This document shows, piece by piece, positions 38,628 through 48,289 of a stretch of 64,000 nt of DNA (position 1 is the stretch's first letter; each line of letters begins with the position of its first letter). The DNA is taken from assembly GCF_963678635.1 (NCBI RefSeq), contig NC_087063.1:82011574-82075573 (forward strand), given 5' to 3'. The notes beneath the pieces were generated by a model, which did no database searches, was not told where the DNA came from, and was given only the letters and a program-made list of their open reading frames with translations. The position numbers were made by a program, and so were the translations under genes. The DNA comes from Symsagittifera roscoffensis (Eukaryota > Xenacoelomorpha > Acoela > Convolutidae).

Positions 38628-38698
38628 ATATATCATATCTAATTCAATATCCGAATTTTACAACATCTTTTTCCCTACTCAAACTGAGGGAAATCTCA
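38307..38698 (+). repeat. 5' LTR (392 bp)
   Basis: Starts TATCATGAGGCGACCTTCGG (the 3' copy starts with the canonical TG) and ends AAATCTCA at 38698. It matches 45083-45352 plus 47340-47407. The inner part has a long TA microsatellite (about 38575-38632), which accounts for most of the length difference from the 3' copy. The pattern TG...CA is standard for LTRs. Confidence 0.85.
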
Positions 38699-39465
38699 TG
38701 GCGCAGCCAGCAGTTCCTGTGAATGAAGACAGGACTGACCTACTCGGAATACCACCCTTTTGGGCGAGAACATCGGTTAACCCACCTTTCATTTGGGAGA
38801 CTTGGGTGGGACAATTTTTTTTGACGGTGAGTCTCAAAGACAACATTTCACCGGGGGAGTTACTAGTTGCCCCAGCAGAGTTAGTGGATGAACCTTACCC
38901 GAAGCCCGAAGCACCGAGTGCTGATGAAAATGCCGCAGATGCGGCCAATAGGAACCTCCGAATTGCAGCAGCTAACAGAAGAATCGATGAGTACAATCAA
39001 GAAAGGAGAAGAAAAGGACCCCGCATTGGACATAACTGGTGTTACCATGAGTCAGATGCGCGTTTGAAATCGCGACTTTTCTTCGGATTGGGAAATGAAG
39101 GAAAAAAAAACGATTTTTGGATTCTTACCCTCATTTGGACCTCAATACTAACTCGTTCATAGATTTTCATAAGTGTTGTGAGGATGTCTTCAAGGCAGAG
39201 CGGGATTAAACAGTCGAAAGGATTAAGCTGTACAATACAATTTTCATGCAGGATAATGACTCATTCTCATCATTTTACGCCCGACTTAGCGCTCAAACTG
39301 CGTTATGTAATTGGCCGATCGATCAGGAAAGAGCAACATTGAAAGATTTGTTCATTGGCCGCATTCGCGATGAGGAGGTTCAGAGGCAAAAGCTAATCTT
39401 GATGATACTCCACAACTGGCTTTGGAAAACGAGAAAGGGCTAAAACGTCAGAACAACTTCAGAAA
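38698..39465 (+). pseudogene. gag: gag of the LTR retrotransposon, N-terminal part, broken
   Basis: Opens MAQPAVPVNEDRTDLLGIPP. The W/F-rich segment FWARTSVNPPFIWETWVGQF is typical of gag proteins in this branch of animal Ty3/gypsy elements, and a charged AADAANRNLRIAAANRRID segment follows. The reading frame changes at a nine-A run (39102-39110). The continuation has an in-frame TAA at 39207-39209, runs on through MQDNDSFSSFYARLSAQTAL (from 39246), and changes frame again at AAAA runs 39388-39391 and 39442-39445 before joining the long protease-polymerase frame. Gag forms the virus-like particle. With four interruptions it is non-functional as written. The longer open frame that begins upstream at 38437 is LTR sequence read by chance. 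Confidence 0.75.
38699..38716 (+). promoter_or_regulatory. Probable primer-binding site
   Basis: TGGCGCAGCCAGCAG follows the LTR end directly. Starting with TGG (complement of the tRNA CCA end) right after the LTR is the normal position and form of a minus-strand primer site. It overlaps the first codons of gag (ATG at 38698), which is unusual, so either the true gag start is further on or the site doubles as coding sequence. I did not match it to a specific tRNA. Confidence 0.5.
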
Positions 39466-41391
39466 TTGCTCCCACATAACAACGCTACTTTTAATACTAC
39501 AAACTCTATTCGAGTCAAGCAGGAACCAACTTCGTCTGTACAAAAATTTAAGAATCAAGGAAATAGCAGCCGGGGAGGTGGTGTAACTCGTCCTAACCAA
39601 CGACAAAATCAAAATAAACCATGTTATTTTTGTGGCAACCCGTTTTCTTTGGAACATCGCCGGCATGCCCGGCTAGAGAAGCTACTTGCAATGCCTGCAA
39701 AAAAGGGTCATTTTGCTAAGGTGTGTAACACTACGAGACGACGCGTTAACATGGTACAAAATGAAGAGATGTCTACAGATCAAGAGTGTAATTTAATTGA
39801 CGTAAATGGTGACAGCGAGCCAGAATATGGGGTCATGGCGATAGACGTTGTGCAGATTAACAATGTGGAACTTCTAAAGACAGCGGGAGGACAACCAAGG
39901 AGCCTCAGCATTCAGTTACGGTCCGGTAACTCTTTCTTCTATTCTACGGTGGACACTGGAAGTCCCGTATCTTTTTTAAACAAGAAAACGGCGGATATAC
40001 TCATGAAGAGGATTCCCAATATTAAATTTAAGGACATCGCGAGACATCCTTTAGACTTTACTTATGTCGACTATAACAAGAAACCAATTAAACTGTTTGG
40101 TTCTCTGGAAATCCTTATTACATCGAAGGGCTGGAAAATCGAGAAGGCGTGTTTCTTGGTTTCAAAAAATCGTACTCAAAATTTACTCGGCTTGAACCTT
40201 CATGAGAAGTTAGGAATTGAAACGGTGCAACGCAGACCGGCAGAAGTTAGCTACGCGGAGGAAGATGAGGAATTAGACCCGACCTCAGAGTTCTGGAGGG
40301 ATTACTTTTTCAAAAGGTACCCTAATGTATTCAGCAGACTGGGGAGGTCGAAAAACAATAAAGTATTCACAAATTTTAAAGACCCGTTGGTGCCCAGACA
40401 AGCTAAAGGCCGAAAAGTCCCTATACAATTGCAAGATCGGGTCACGGCTGAGATTAAAAAGTTAATTAAAGACAAGCATATTGAAAAGTTAGAAAAGTGT
40501 ACTACGGATCATTTCATCGCACCCATAGTCCTAACAGCAAAGAAAGGCCGTTCTATAAAACTCGCGCTGAATGCTAAACCCATAAATGCCCAAATCTGGC
40601 AAAACAAATATCAAATGCCTAATATGCATGAAATGATTGACTCGGCGGCTCAAATTATAACTAGAGACACACCTGGGGAGGTGTGGTTTACTTCTCTTGG
40701 CCTTAAATACGCTTTCAGTCAATTACCTTTATCGGAACTAACCAGTAGTCATTGTAACTTTAGTATTTTGTGCGGAGAGGCAACAGGCACATATCGATTC
40801 AAGACTGGTTTCTACGGACTGACGGACATGCTTACGGAATTTCAGAAAGCGATGGACTGTACGTTACAAGGATTGGAAGGTGTCATATGTTACCTCGATG
40901 ATATACTGGTTGTCACTAAAGGAAGATTTGAAGATTATAATGTACTAGTCGAAAGAGTCATGAGTCGATTGGATGAAGAAGGATGGGCGTTGAAACTTAG
41001 TAAATGTAAGTTTTCAGTTAATAAACTAGTCTGGTTAGGGTACGAAATCGATGAAAACGGTTACGCTCCGAAATTCTCAAAAATAGAGGCAATCAAATTC
41101 CTGTTGCCACCCAAAACTCTTAAACAGTTAAGATCGTTCATGGGTACACTCAATCATCTTCAACGTTTCATCCCGGATTTGCGCAAATACACAGTCGCAT
41201 TTAGAGATGCGCTAAAAGCGGAGAATAAGAAATCCTTTCTGTGGGGGGAAGAGCAAACTATTGCGTTTCAAAAGATCTTAAACCCCATCGCAAACATTCT
41301 TAATTTGTTTCACTACGATGCTTCGAAAGCTTCGCGAGTTAAATGTGATGCAAGTCATAGCGGGCTGGGGCCTGTTTGGAACACGAAGTAG
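39466..41391 (+). pseudogene. pol: gag C-terminus, protease, reverse transcriptase and start of RNase H
   Basis: One 641-codon frame. Residues 53-88 hold the zinc-knuckle region (CYFC at 53-56, GHFAKVC from 81), but the middle of it (about 39665-39704) makes sense only in another frame, so a local double shift has removed ligands. The retropepsin DTGS motif is at residues 163-166. Reverse transcriptase runs from about residue 300: NFSILCGEATGTYRFKTGFY-type core, YLDD at 476-479 and LGYEIDENG after it. In motif A the expected catalytic Asp is Gly at residue 412 (TSLGLKYAFSQ), which should abolish polymerase activity. The frame ends early at 41389-41391 inside RNase H because of a shift near a T run (41374-41376). 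It would copy the element's RNA into DNA in the particle. Family assignment is firm; it is inactive as written. Confidence 0.88.
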
Positions 41392-42653
41392 AGCCAAATG
41401 TTTGGGCCTCGATTGCGTTTGCCTCTAGGTTTCTAAACTCCGCGGAAATCAAGTATAGTACCAACGAGTTAGAGCTTCTGGCTATTGTATGGTCGTGCGA
41501 ACCTTTCCAGACATATTTACTTGGTAAACGATTTGTTATTCTAACCGATCATAAGGCCATCATTTCCGCGCTCAATGAAACGTATGGTAAAAAATCTTAT
41601 CAGTCACGACTCACTCGCTGGGCGAACCGCCTCATTCCGTTCGATTATCAATTTGAACATATACCCGGTTCCTCCCTAGGCATCGTCGATTATTTGTCTA
41701 GATACCCGACTTTTGAAGCACCGTTGCCATCATTGCATGACGAATTATTTGTCATTAAATCTATTCAAGCTTTTCACAATGCTTTTAATTTGATTAGTAC
41801 GCAATCTAAACCTCAAATAGTGCCGGTGGGGCAAATTTCAAAGTATAATGAGTATCGACCAATCAGATCGTTTGGTGAAATTGGAGGCAACATTAGCTAC
41901 CTCTTAACTAATACAACAGACCAATCAACGTTCGATTCATTTGACCAGTCATATTGTTGCAAGCAATTCAGTTCGTCGCCTCTAGAGGGCGTCGCGAACA
42001 GTACTCAATCTGTTAACCAATCTCAAAAGGATATGCTAATTAATCGTCGTAACTCCTCGCCACTAGAGGGCGTCAGTTCATGCTCTCAGTCAACCAGCCA
42101 ATCATATGCTCGTATGCAAAATCGTGAGTATATAACATCGTCTTGAGAGGTCGACGTTTCATGCTCTTGTCCTCTCGACCAATCACAGCACAGTATGCAA
42201 ATGAGATACGCTAAACCAAAAGTTTTTGCCCAAACTCGTTGTCTCCGACCTTACAACTTAGAAATCAGTTACGATATGGATACTTCAAATAATCAAGCTC
42301 AAAATACTACTCTTAACTCTACTCTAAATAACTCTAATACTTCGACTAATACTGTTGACTTTGCAAATAATACGATCGAACAAACAAATCTCCTCAATTA
42401 TGTCGAAAACTTTTCTGCAAGTTCCCCTAATTTTCGCACCTCCAGTCAACTAAGACCCAAACTATCTACAGTTCGCCCTATGGATCGCCCGAGCCGTATT
42501 GATCAAATACGTACCCGAAACATTGCCAGACAGAGAAATTCTGGAGAACGTTTCGCGGTCACTCGAGGACAGAATACGCAAAAGGCCCTCACTCATTTCC
42601 TCGATAAGGACGAGACGGGCGAGAAGAGGAGAGATACTTCGAATGGGGGTTAA
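41376..42653 (+). pseudogene. pol: RNase H domain and low-complexity spacer of pol
   Basis: Continues RNase H in the next frame: FASRFLNSAEIKYSTNELEL, then VILTDHKAIISAL and FEHIPGSSLGIVDYLSRYP, the usual RNase H-to-connection signature of Ty3/gypsy elements. A Ser/Gln-rich stretch follows with twice-repeated SSPLEGV. A TGA at 42144-42146 interrupts the frame, which then stays open to 42653 through an Asn/Thr-rich segment (NNQAQNTTLNSTLNNSNTST). Such low-complexity linkers between RNase H and integrase vary greatly among elements. The end of this frame from about 42500 overlaps the start of the integrase frame. Confidence 0.75.
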
Positions 42654-42993
42654 CGCCATCAACAACCACAAACCGCTGGTCACTCAGGACAAAAAGAAGG
42701 TGGTCGGATTGCCGGGACTATTTGATGTGGATCTGCTGGCAGAGCTGACAGGGGAAGATCCGTTCCTCGGAGCGATGAGGACTGCAATCATTAATAAGGA
42801 TGTACAATCCTTTAACAAACTGGGGACATACATGGCCCAATTCTGGACAAAAGCGGCGGTAGTAAACAACTGTGTCCTGATAGACAACAAACTAGCCATA
42901 CCCGAACAGTTACGAAGTGCTATTCTGATTCGCCTCCATCGCTCGCACCCAGGCCAGGCAGCCATGATGGACGCTTCGGAGTATGTATGGTAA
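42499..42993 (+). pseudogene. pol: Integrase N-terminal region (first half of the HHCC zinc domain)
   Basis: Runs from a Arg-rich segment (RTRRARRGEILRMGV) through PEQLRSAILIRLHRSHPGQA, which contains the two His of the HHCC zinc-binding domain (LHRSHPG). The frame ends at a TAA just after EYVW. The two Cys of the same domain (CHKCPEC) are in the next frame, so the zinc domain is split by a stop codon plus a frame change near 43003-43005. Confidence 0.75.
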
Positions 42994-44026
42994 CCATTTC
43001 TCAATTCGCCAGATCGTTAATGTCTGCCACAAATGCCCGGAGTGTACTTTATTTGGTAAGAACATCAAAATTTCCGCGACTTATAACTCAGCTAAGCCGT
43101 TACCTACGTTGTCAGCTCCAAATCAAGAATTGCAACTTGATTTCGCGGGTCCGTTAAAAGATGATAAGAAGGGGAAAATTTACATTTTTGTCGCAATAGA
43201 TCGTTTTTCTAAGTTCTCTTCGGTGATGTTGACTAAATCGACCAGTGCGAACAAAATACTCAAATTTTTGCGATCATATATTCGTAATCATGGTATACCA
43301 GAAAGCATTAGAACATATCACGGATCTGGGTTTCACTCAGACGTCGTTAAAGAATTTTGCAAAATGAGAGGCATTAAACACATCCTCACAGCGGTGGGGG
43401 ATCATCGGAGTTGTGGGCTGGTTGAGAGATTGATCCAGACCATAAAACGGAAGTTAGGAACAGACAAATTAGATCCTAATTTTAAAAATCTGAAATCAAC
43501 TTTACAACAATTCATCGACGATATTCGGAAAACTAAGCATTCTACGCTAGAAGTATCTCCTTTTGAGTTACATTTTGGGAGGAAGCCCAACACTGAGTTT
43601 TCATTAGCACGTGATAATGTTATTCATTCTCCTACTTCAGCGCAAGGACAGGAAAGGAACCTCCTAACTCCGGAGCAGCGTTCAAGCCAGGATTTCAGCC
43701 GCGATAGGGCTAAAGTTGTACCCAGAGGAACGTCACACAGCTTAGAAATCCCCTATAATTTCAAGCCACTCTTTGGTGTGGGCGAGCGTATAGCGGATAG
43801 TCAACCATATAAAGCCTTGGAGAACCTTGCGAAGGCAGCTAACACCTGGAAGCAGCAGAAACGGAATGTGCCCTCACAACAAGGACAAGATCTTCTCCGT
43901 GAATTGGCGGCTCGTAATAGCGACCTCGCAAACTCGCTCAAGACAGGGATCACAAGGGAACCCTACGCTTCTACGACAACGCTCGCGATACGTCAGCACC
44001 AGCACTCTCGCATTCACAGAGAATGA
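42983..44026 (+). pseudogene. pol: Integrase catalytic core and following region
   Basis: Carries the Cys pair of the zinc domain (CHKCPEC), then the DDE-type core: LDFAGP with the first Asp at residue 53, and VER with the Glu at residue 148 (DX35E spacing from residue 112). Residue 112, where the second catalytic Asp belongs, is Tyr (RTYHGSGF; codon 43316-43318), so strand transfer should be lost. Downstream are HFGRKPNTEFSLARD and a basic, Ser/Gln-rich tail. The integrase would insert the cDNA into the genome. The frame ends where it overlaps the tail frame. The same Tyr is present in the partial second copy at 45489-45491. Confidence 0.85.
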
Positions 44027-44946
44027 ACGTGTCGTCCTCTTCGAGGCCTAAAAGACTCTCAAAAATACGTAAATTAGAAAAATTAGTTTTACAAGATCCT
44101 CTAAGAGTCAAAATCTTTCGGAAAGTTCTTGATCGAAATTCGCAAAAACCTCTGTTCAAACTAGCAAAAATCAAGATTATTCGCGTTACGGATCATACTT
44201 ACATTACCGACAAAGGGAAAGTCTATCGGAAAAATCATCTAAGCCTAAGACATATTTTTAATAACCCTAAGTTTTCAGCTACGCCTGGCACAGTGGGAGA
44301 ACGCTTGCAACGACGAATTGCTCCTCGGCCCCAATCTCAACCAACTACTACTTCAGCTACAAGGCAGTCAAATGAACCTTCAAAGGGTAAGGTGATTGAC
44401 TTGACAGCAGAGTCGTCGAGCGAGGCCTCATTGATCAATGGCCCCCAGCTTGAATTGGTGGAGGCAACGGTTGCAACGCCTCAAGGATTGGCTCCTGTGA
44501 TCGCTACTTCAAACACTCCTATTTTCGATCCTCCAACTAATCCCGCCTTGACATCTCCTACAGGGGCGGTAGCACCACCCCATGATCAGCCACAGACTTC
44601 CGACACGGTCCCTCAGACTGCGGCAGAGGATTCAGCAAATACTGGCCATATGGAGGTTGACAATCCTACCTCTCAATCTTCGAGCGAGCTCAACAGATAA
44701 TCTAATCGGTCTAAGGAACCAACGAGGTTTTATGGAGATCCTCTTCGTAATTCAGTTAAGAGTGTAACTGAATCTGACCCTGCGAAACCTTCGTCACGAC
44801 CGAACACTGATCAAATTACTACACCACTCACCGATCAAATTACTACGCCATTCACCCCAATTGTTTGGAAAGTGCCGTTTCCGAGAACTAAGGAGCAAAC
44901 TGCTCCGTTTAAGAAAACAAGAACCGAAGAGCATGATAAACTTTAA
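44023..44946 (+). pseudogene. C-terminal tail of pol (integrase extension), interrupted by one stop
   Basis: MNVSSSSRPKRLSKIRKLEK begins the frame. FKLAKIKIIRVTDHTYITDK and KGKVYRKNHLSLRH follow, a basic beta-type segment that looks like the end of the integrase region. Then comes a long Ser/Thr/Pro-rich, acidic low-complexity tail. TAA at 44698-44700 interrupts, and the frame stays open to TAA at 44944-44946 with repeated DQITTP. The start overlaps two other frames that carry parts of the preceding region (for example FTENERVVLFEA at about 44012-44047), showing more frame breaks here. No envelope-like features (signal peptide, membrane segment) are visible. Confidence 0.6.
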
Positions 44947-45071
44947 AACTTTGTAAACTCTGTCATATTAGCCTATTGCTTGGGTTATCACTAACGCATT
45001 ACTGTGCTTATTTTCCTTCTCATTATCCTGCCTGATTCATTCCGAAATTTATACTAAGATAAAATTTTTCT

Positions 45072-45082
45072 AGAGGGAGAAG
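45072..45082 (+). promoter_or_regulatory. Polypurine tract
   Basis: AGAGGGAGAAG lies directly before the TG of the 3' LTR, the expected place and composition of the plus-strand primer of reverse transcription. Confidence 0.7.
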
Positions 45083-45352
45083 TGTCATGAGGCGACCTTC
45101 GGTACCTCATTATATTCTATTTACTTATGTATTGTCTTATCTAACTATATCGTAATTATCTACTCATAGTGCAGTAAATTGATTCAAGGACAAACCTCAC
45201 CAGCTAAATCGTTTGTCATTTGAGAATCGGAAGCGGTCATTCGCGAAAGCCTTAAGTGTGAAATCTAGTCATAAAACATTATACATTAAAACAATACATT
45301 CAATTCTGGTTTCGTTAATCATTTATTCGTTAATCTATTCTATCTATATATA
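45083..45352 (+). repeat. 3' LTR, left part
   Basis: TGTCATGAGGCGACCTTCGG starts the copy, matching the 5' LTR with about 11 differences up to the TA-rich tract, where it stops at about 45352. The rest of the LTR (68 bp) is found 2 kb further right at 47340-47407. Confidence 0.8.
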
Positions 45353-47081
45353 TCTACATTTTAGTCGCAATAGATCGTTTTTCTAAGTTCCCTTCGGTGA
45401 TGTTGACTAAATCGACCAGTGCGAAAAAATAATCAAATTTTTGCAATCATATATTCGTAATCATGGTATACCAGAAAGCATTAGAACATATCACGGATCT
45501 GGGTTTCACTAATTTTGCAAAAAGAGAGGCATTAAACACATCCTCACAGCGGTGGGGGATCATCGGAGTTGTGGGCTGGTAGAGAGATCGATTCAGACCA
45601 TAAAACGGAAGTTAGGAACAGAAAAATTAGATCCTAATTTTAAAAATCTGAAATCAACTTTACAACAATTCATCGACGATATTCGGAAAACGAAGCATTC
45701 TACGCTAGAAGTATCTCCTTTTGAGTTACATTTTGGGAGGAAGCCCAACACTGAGTTTTCATTAGCACGTGATAATGTTATTCATTCTCCTACTTCAGCG
45801 CAAGGACTGGAAAGGAACCTCCTAACTCCGGAGCAGCGTTCAAGCCAGGATTACAGCCGCGATAGGGCTAAAGTTGTACCCAGAGGAACGTCACACAGCC
45901 CAGAAATCCCCTATAATTTCAAGCCGCTCTTTGGTGTGGGCGAGCGTATAGCGGATAGTCAACCATATAAAGCGGTGGAGAACCTTGCGAAGGCAGCTAA
46001 CACCTGGAAGCAGTAGAAACGGAATGTGCCCCCACAACAAGGACAAGATCTTCTCCGTGAATTAGCGGCTCGTAATAGCGACCTCGCAAACTCGCTCAAG
46101 ACAGGGATCACAAGGGAACCCTACGCTTCTACGACAACGCTCGCGATACGTCAGCACCAGCACTCTCGCATTCACAGAGAATGAACGTGTCGTCCTCTTC
46201 GAGGCCTAAAAGACTCTCAAAAACACGTAAATTAGAAAAATTAGTTTTACAAGATCCTCTAAGAGTCAAAATCTTTCGGAAAGTTCTTGATCGAAATTCG
46301 CGAAAACCTCTGTTCAAACTAGCAAAAATCAAGATTATTTGCGTTACGGATCATACTTACATTACCGACAAAGGGAAAGTCTATCGGAAAAATCATCTAA
46401 GCCTAAGACATAATTTTAATAACCCTAAGTTTTCAGCTACGCCTGGCACAGTGGGAGAGCGCTTGCAACGACGAATTGCTCCTCGGCCCCAATCTCAAGC
46501 AGCTACTACTTCAGCTACAAGGCAGTCAAATGAACCTTCAAAGGGCAAGGTGATTGACTTGACAGCAGAGTCGTCGAGCGAGGCCTCATTGATCAATGGC
46601 CCCCAGCTCGAATTGGTGGAGGCAACGGTTGCAACGCCTCAAGGATTGGCTCCTCTGATCGCTACTTCAAACACTCCTATTTTCGATCCTCCAACTAATC
46701 CCGCCTTGACATCTCCTACAGGGGCGGTAGCACCACCCCATGATCAGCCACAGACTTCCGACACGGTCCCTCAGACTGCGGCAGAGGATTCAGCAAATAC
46801 TGGCCATATGGAGGTTGACAATCCTACCTCTCAATCTTCGAGCGAGCTCAACAGATAATCTAATCGGTCTAAGAAACCAACGAGGTTTTATGGAGATCCT
46901 CTTCGCCATTCAGTTAAGTGTGTAACTGAATCTGACCCTGCGAAGCCTTCGTCACGACCGAACACTGATCAAATTACTACACCACTCACCGATCAAATTA
47001 CTACGCCATTCACCCCAGTTGTTCGGAAAGTGCCGTTTCCGAGAACTAAGGAGCAAACTGCTCCGTTTAAGAAAACAAGAA
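45353..47081 (+). pseudogene. Second, partial copy of the integrase core-to-tail region, inside the 3' LTR
   Basis: Matches about 43179-44935 of the same element at an offset of 2,174 falling to 2,158 bp. A 16-bp deletion in the copy (near 45510) breaks the integrase frame between the second and third catalytic positions. Open parts are 45552-46016 (ends early at a new TAG) and 46181-46858 (tail). The copies are nearly identical, closer to each other than the two LTRs are. The integrase Asp-to-Tyr change is shared. It begins within the TA-rich part of the LTR and ends at about 47081 in the tail sequence. It lacks gag, protease and reverse transcriptase, so it is a rearrangement product and not a normal insertion. 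Confidence 0.8.
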
Positions 47082-47179
47082 CCGCCTTGACATCTCCTAC
47101 AGGGGCGGTAGCACCACCCCATGATCAGCCACAGACTTCCGACACGGTCCCTCAGACTGCGGCAGAGGATTCAGCAAAT
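47082..47179 (+). repeat. 98-bp re-duplicated piece of the retrotransposon tail
   Basis: Repeats 46701-46798 (CCGCCTTGACATCTCCTACA ... CAGCAAAT) at offset 381, joined directly after GAAAACAAGAA. A third occurrence of this tail segment is in the main element at about 44543-44640. Its right end abuts satellite sequence. Confidence 0.75.
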
Positions 47180-47339
47180 TGGTGGAGTTGTTTTTGAACT
47201 TAAGCTTAACGCGATGTCTTGATAACCAAAAAAATTTCGGCAGTCAAACATGGACAAAAGAATTAAAACCTCTGAGTGTACCGTGACAGCACCCTACCAT
47301 AGGGTTGAGAAACTCAAGTTCGGTTAGTTCTTTTCTGTC
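47180..47339. repeat. Single displaced monomer of the ~165-bp satellite
   Basis: AACGCGATGTCTTGATAACC ... TGTACCGTGACAGCACCCTA ... AAGTTCGGTTAGTT matches the unit starting at about 48652 in the nearby array, with few differences. The left edge (GTTGTTTTTGAACTTAAGCTTAA) also matches array sequence at about 48435. It lies between the retrotransposon tail piece and the end of the LTR. Confidence 0.75.
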
Positions 47340-47407
47340 TATCATATCTAATTCAATATCCGAATTTTACAACATCTTTTTCCCTACTCAAACTGAGGTA
47401 AATCTCA
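47340..47407 (+). repeat. 3' LTR, right part
   Basis: TATCATATCTAATTCAATAT through AAATCTCA matches 38631-38698, the end of the 5' LTR. With 45083-45352 it completes an LTR of about 338 bp whose TA tract carries the ~2-kb insertion. Confidence 0.8.
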
Positions 47408-48289
47408 CCAGGGGAGCAGCTCCCCCGAGCTCGTCTTTCCACCCGGTTGTTCTCCTTCATCGTCGCGGTTGGAAGTTTTCCAGTAATTCAAGAGCCATTC
47501 TATCAGAAGTGTTGCGGCCCGCGTTTCCATTTCGATAGAATTGAACAATTTCCTGATCCTATTGTTGGCAAAGTTTCCGTGAGTAAGAGACTCTCTCGCA
47601 AATCCTACTGAATTATCAGTAATTTTATTTATTTATTTCTTTTTTGTCTTCGTATACATATCGGACTCTCGAGCATTTCTTTTTAGTCTCTTATTGTCGC
47701 GCACAGCTGATCCCAGTCTCTGTCCTTGTCTTCAAATTTTTGCATAATTGTCTTGGTCTGGATCTCCGTTTCTCCTTTTCTCACGTTTGAGGGACTAGAC
47801 TGACTTTGGAATCGGTGGCTTGTGAAGATCCAGGCTTATCATTCCCAGTGGAGAACGATTCCGTTTTGTCGTTGGTTTGACCAGGGAGGGCATATCACCA
47901 TATGTGCCGTGCCGGTCTTGCCAAATTCGAAAATACCGTCGAATTCTGTGGCACAGTTACTCGGTCTTTTTGTCCATTGCATCAGCAACGCGACGATAAA
48001 CATTAGCAACTGCGGGTCCGCCAATTCAAAATTGCTATCAGGCAAATTTTATGCAAAAGTCATCCAATGACGATCCAACACTTCTGGAAAAGATATCAAT
48101 CAGTTATTTCTTGTCGCGTTTGATTTCCTACTTACGAGAATTCTTTTTCGCAATCACTTATATCTAACTAGCGCACGACTCGCACCTACGGTGCTCCAAA
48201 AAGATAGTTGAACGTAAAAAGAGCTTTCTAAATTATGTAGTAAAACAGCGGTAACTAATACAACCGTGACGAAAAACTGAGCTCATCTA
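47408..48289. other. Unassigned sequence right of the LTR element
   Basis: More base-balanced than the DNA further right. It begins with a perfect short inverted repeat (GGGGAGC-A-GCTCCCC, about 47411-47425). A donor-like GTGAGTAAG sits at 47579. Overlapping frames at 47822-48070 (+) and 47839-48045 (-) both look moderately protein-like, but I cannot assign either, and at most one can be real. It could be host exon sequence or another decayed transposon. Confidence 0.35.

Larger units (their letters stand above)
38307..47407 (+). mobile_element. Decayed Ty3/gypsy LTR retrotransposon with rearranged 3' LTR
   Basis: The order is 5' LTR, primer-binding site, gag with zinc knuckle, aspartic protease, reverse transcriptase, RNase H, integrase, a C-terminal tail, polypurine tract and 3' LTR. 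Integrase after RNase H places it in Ty3/gypsy (Metaviridae-type), not Ty1/copia. The coding part is split by several frameshifts and in-frame stops, and catalytic Asp residues of reverse transcriptase and integrase are replaced, so it is not an active element. The two LTRs differ at about 11 sites in the ~270 bp I could align (by eye), so the insertion is not recent. The 3' LTR is interrupted at 45353-47339 by a second copy of the element's own integrase-to-tail region plus foreign satellite sequence. There is no sign of an envelope gene. Confidence 0.88.

Noticed and set aside
38437-38697. Upstream extension of the gag frame through the LTR
   Set aside because: The translation is Ile/Tyr/Leu low-complexity from the TA microsatellite and lies within the LTR.
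44023-44946. Envelope gene for the LTR element
   Set aside because: The 3' frame is basic then Ser/Pro-rich with no signal peptide, membrane segment or cysteine pattern; it reads as an integrase extension.
38302-47412. 5-bp target-site duplication around the LTR element
   Set aside because: TTAGG on the left and CCAGG on the right do not match; the right flank may have been replaced in the rearrangement.
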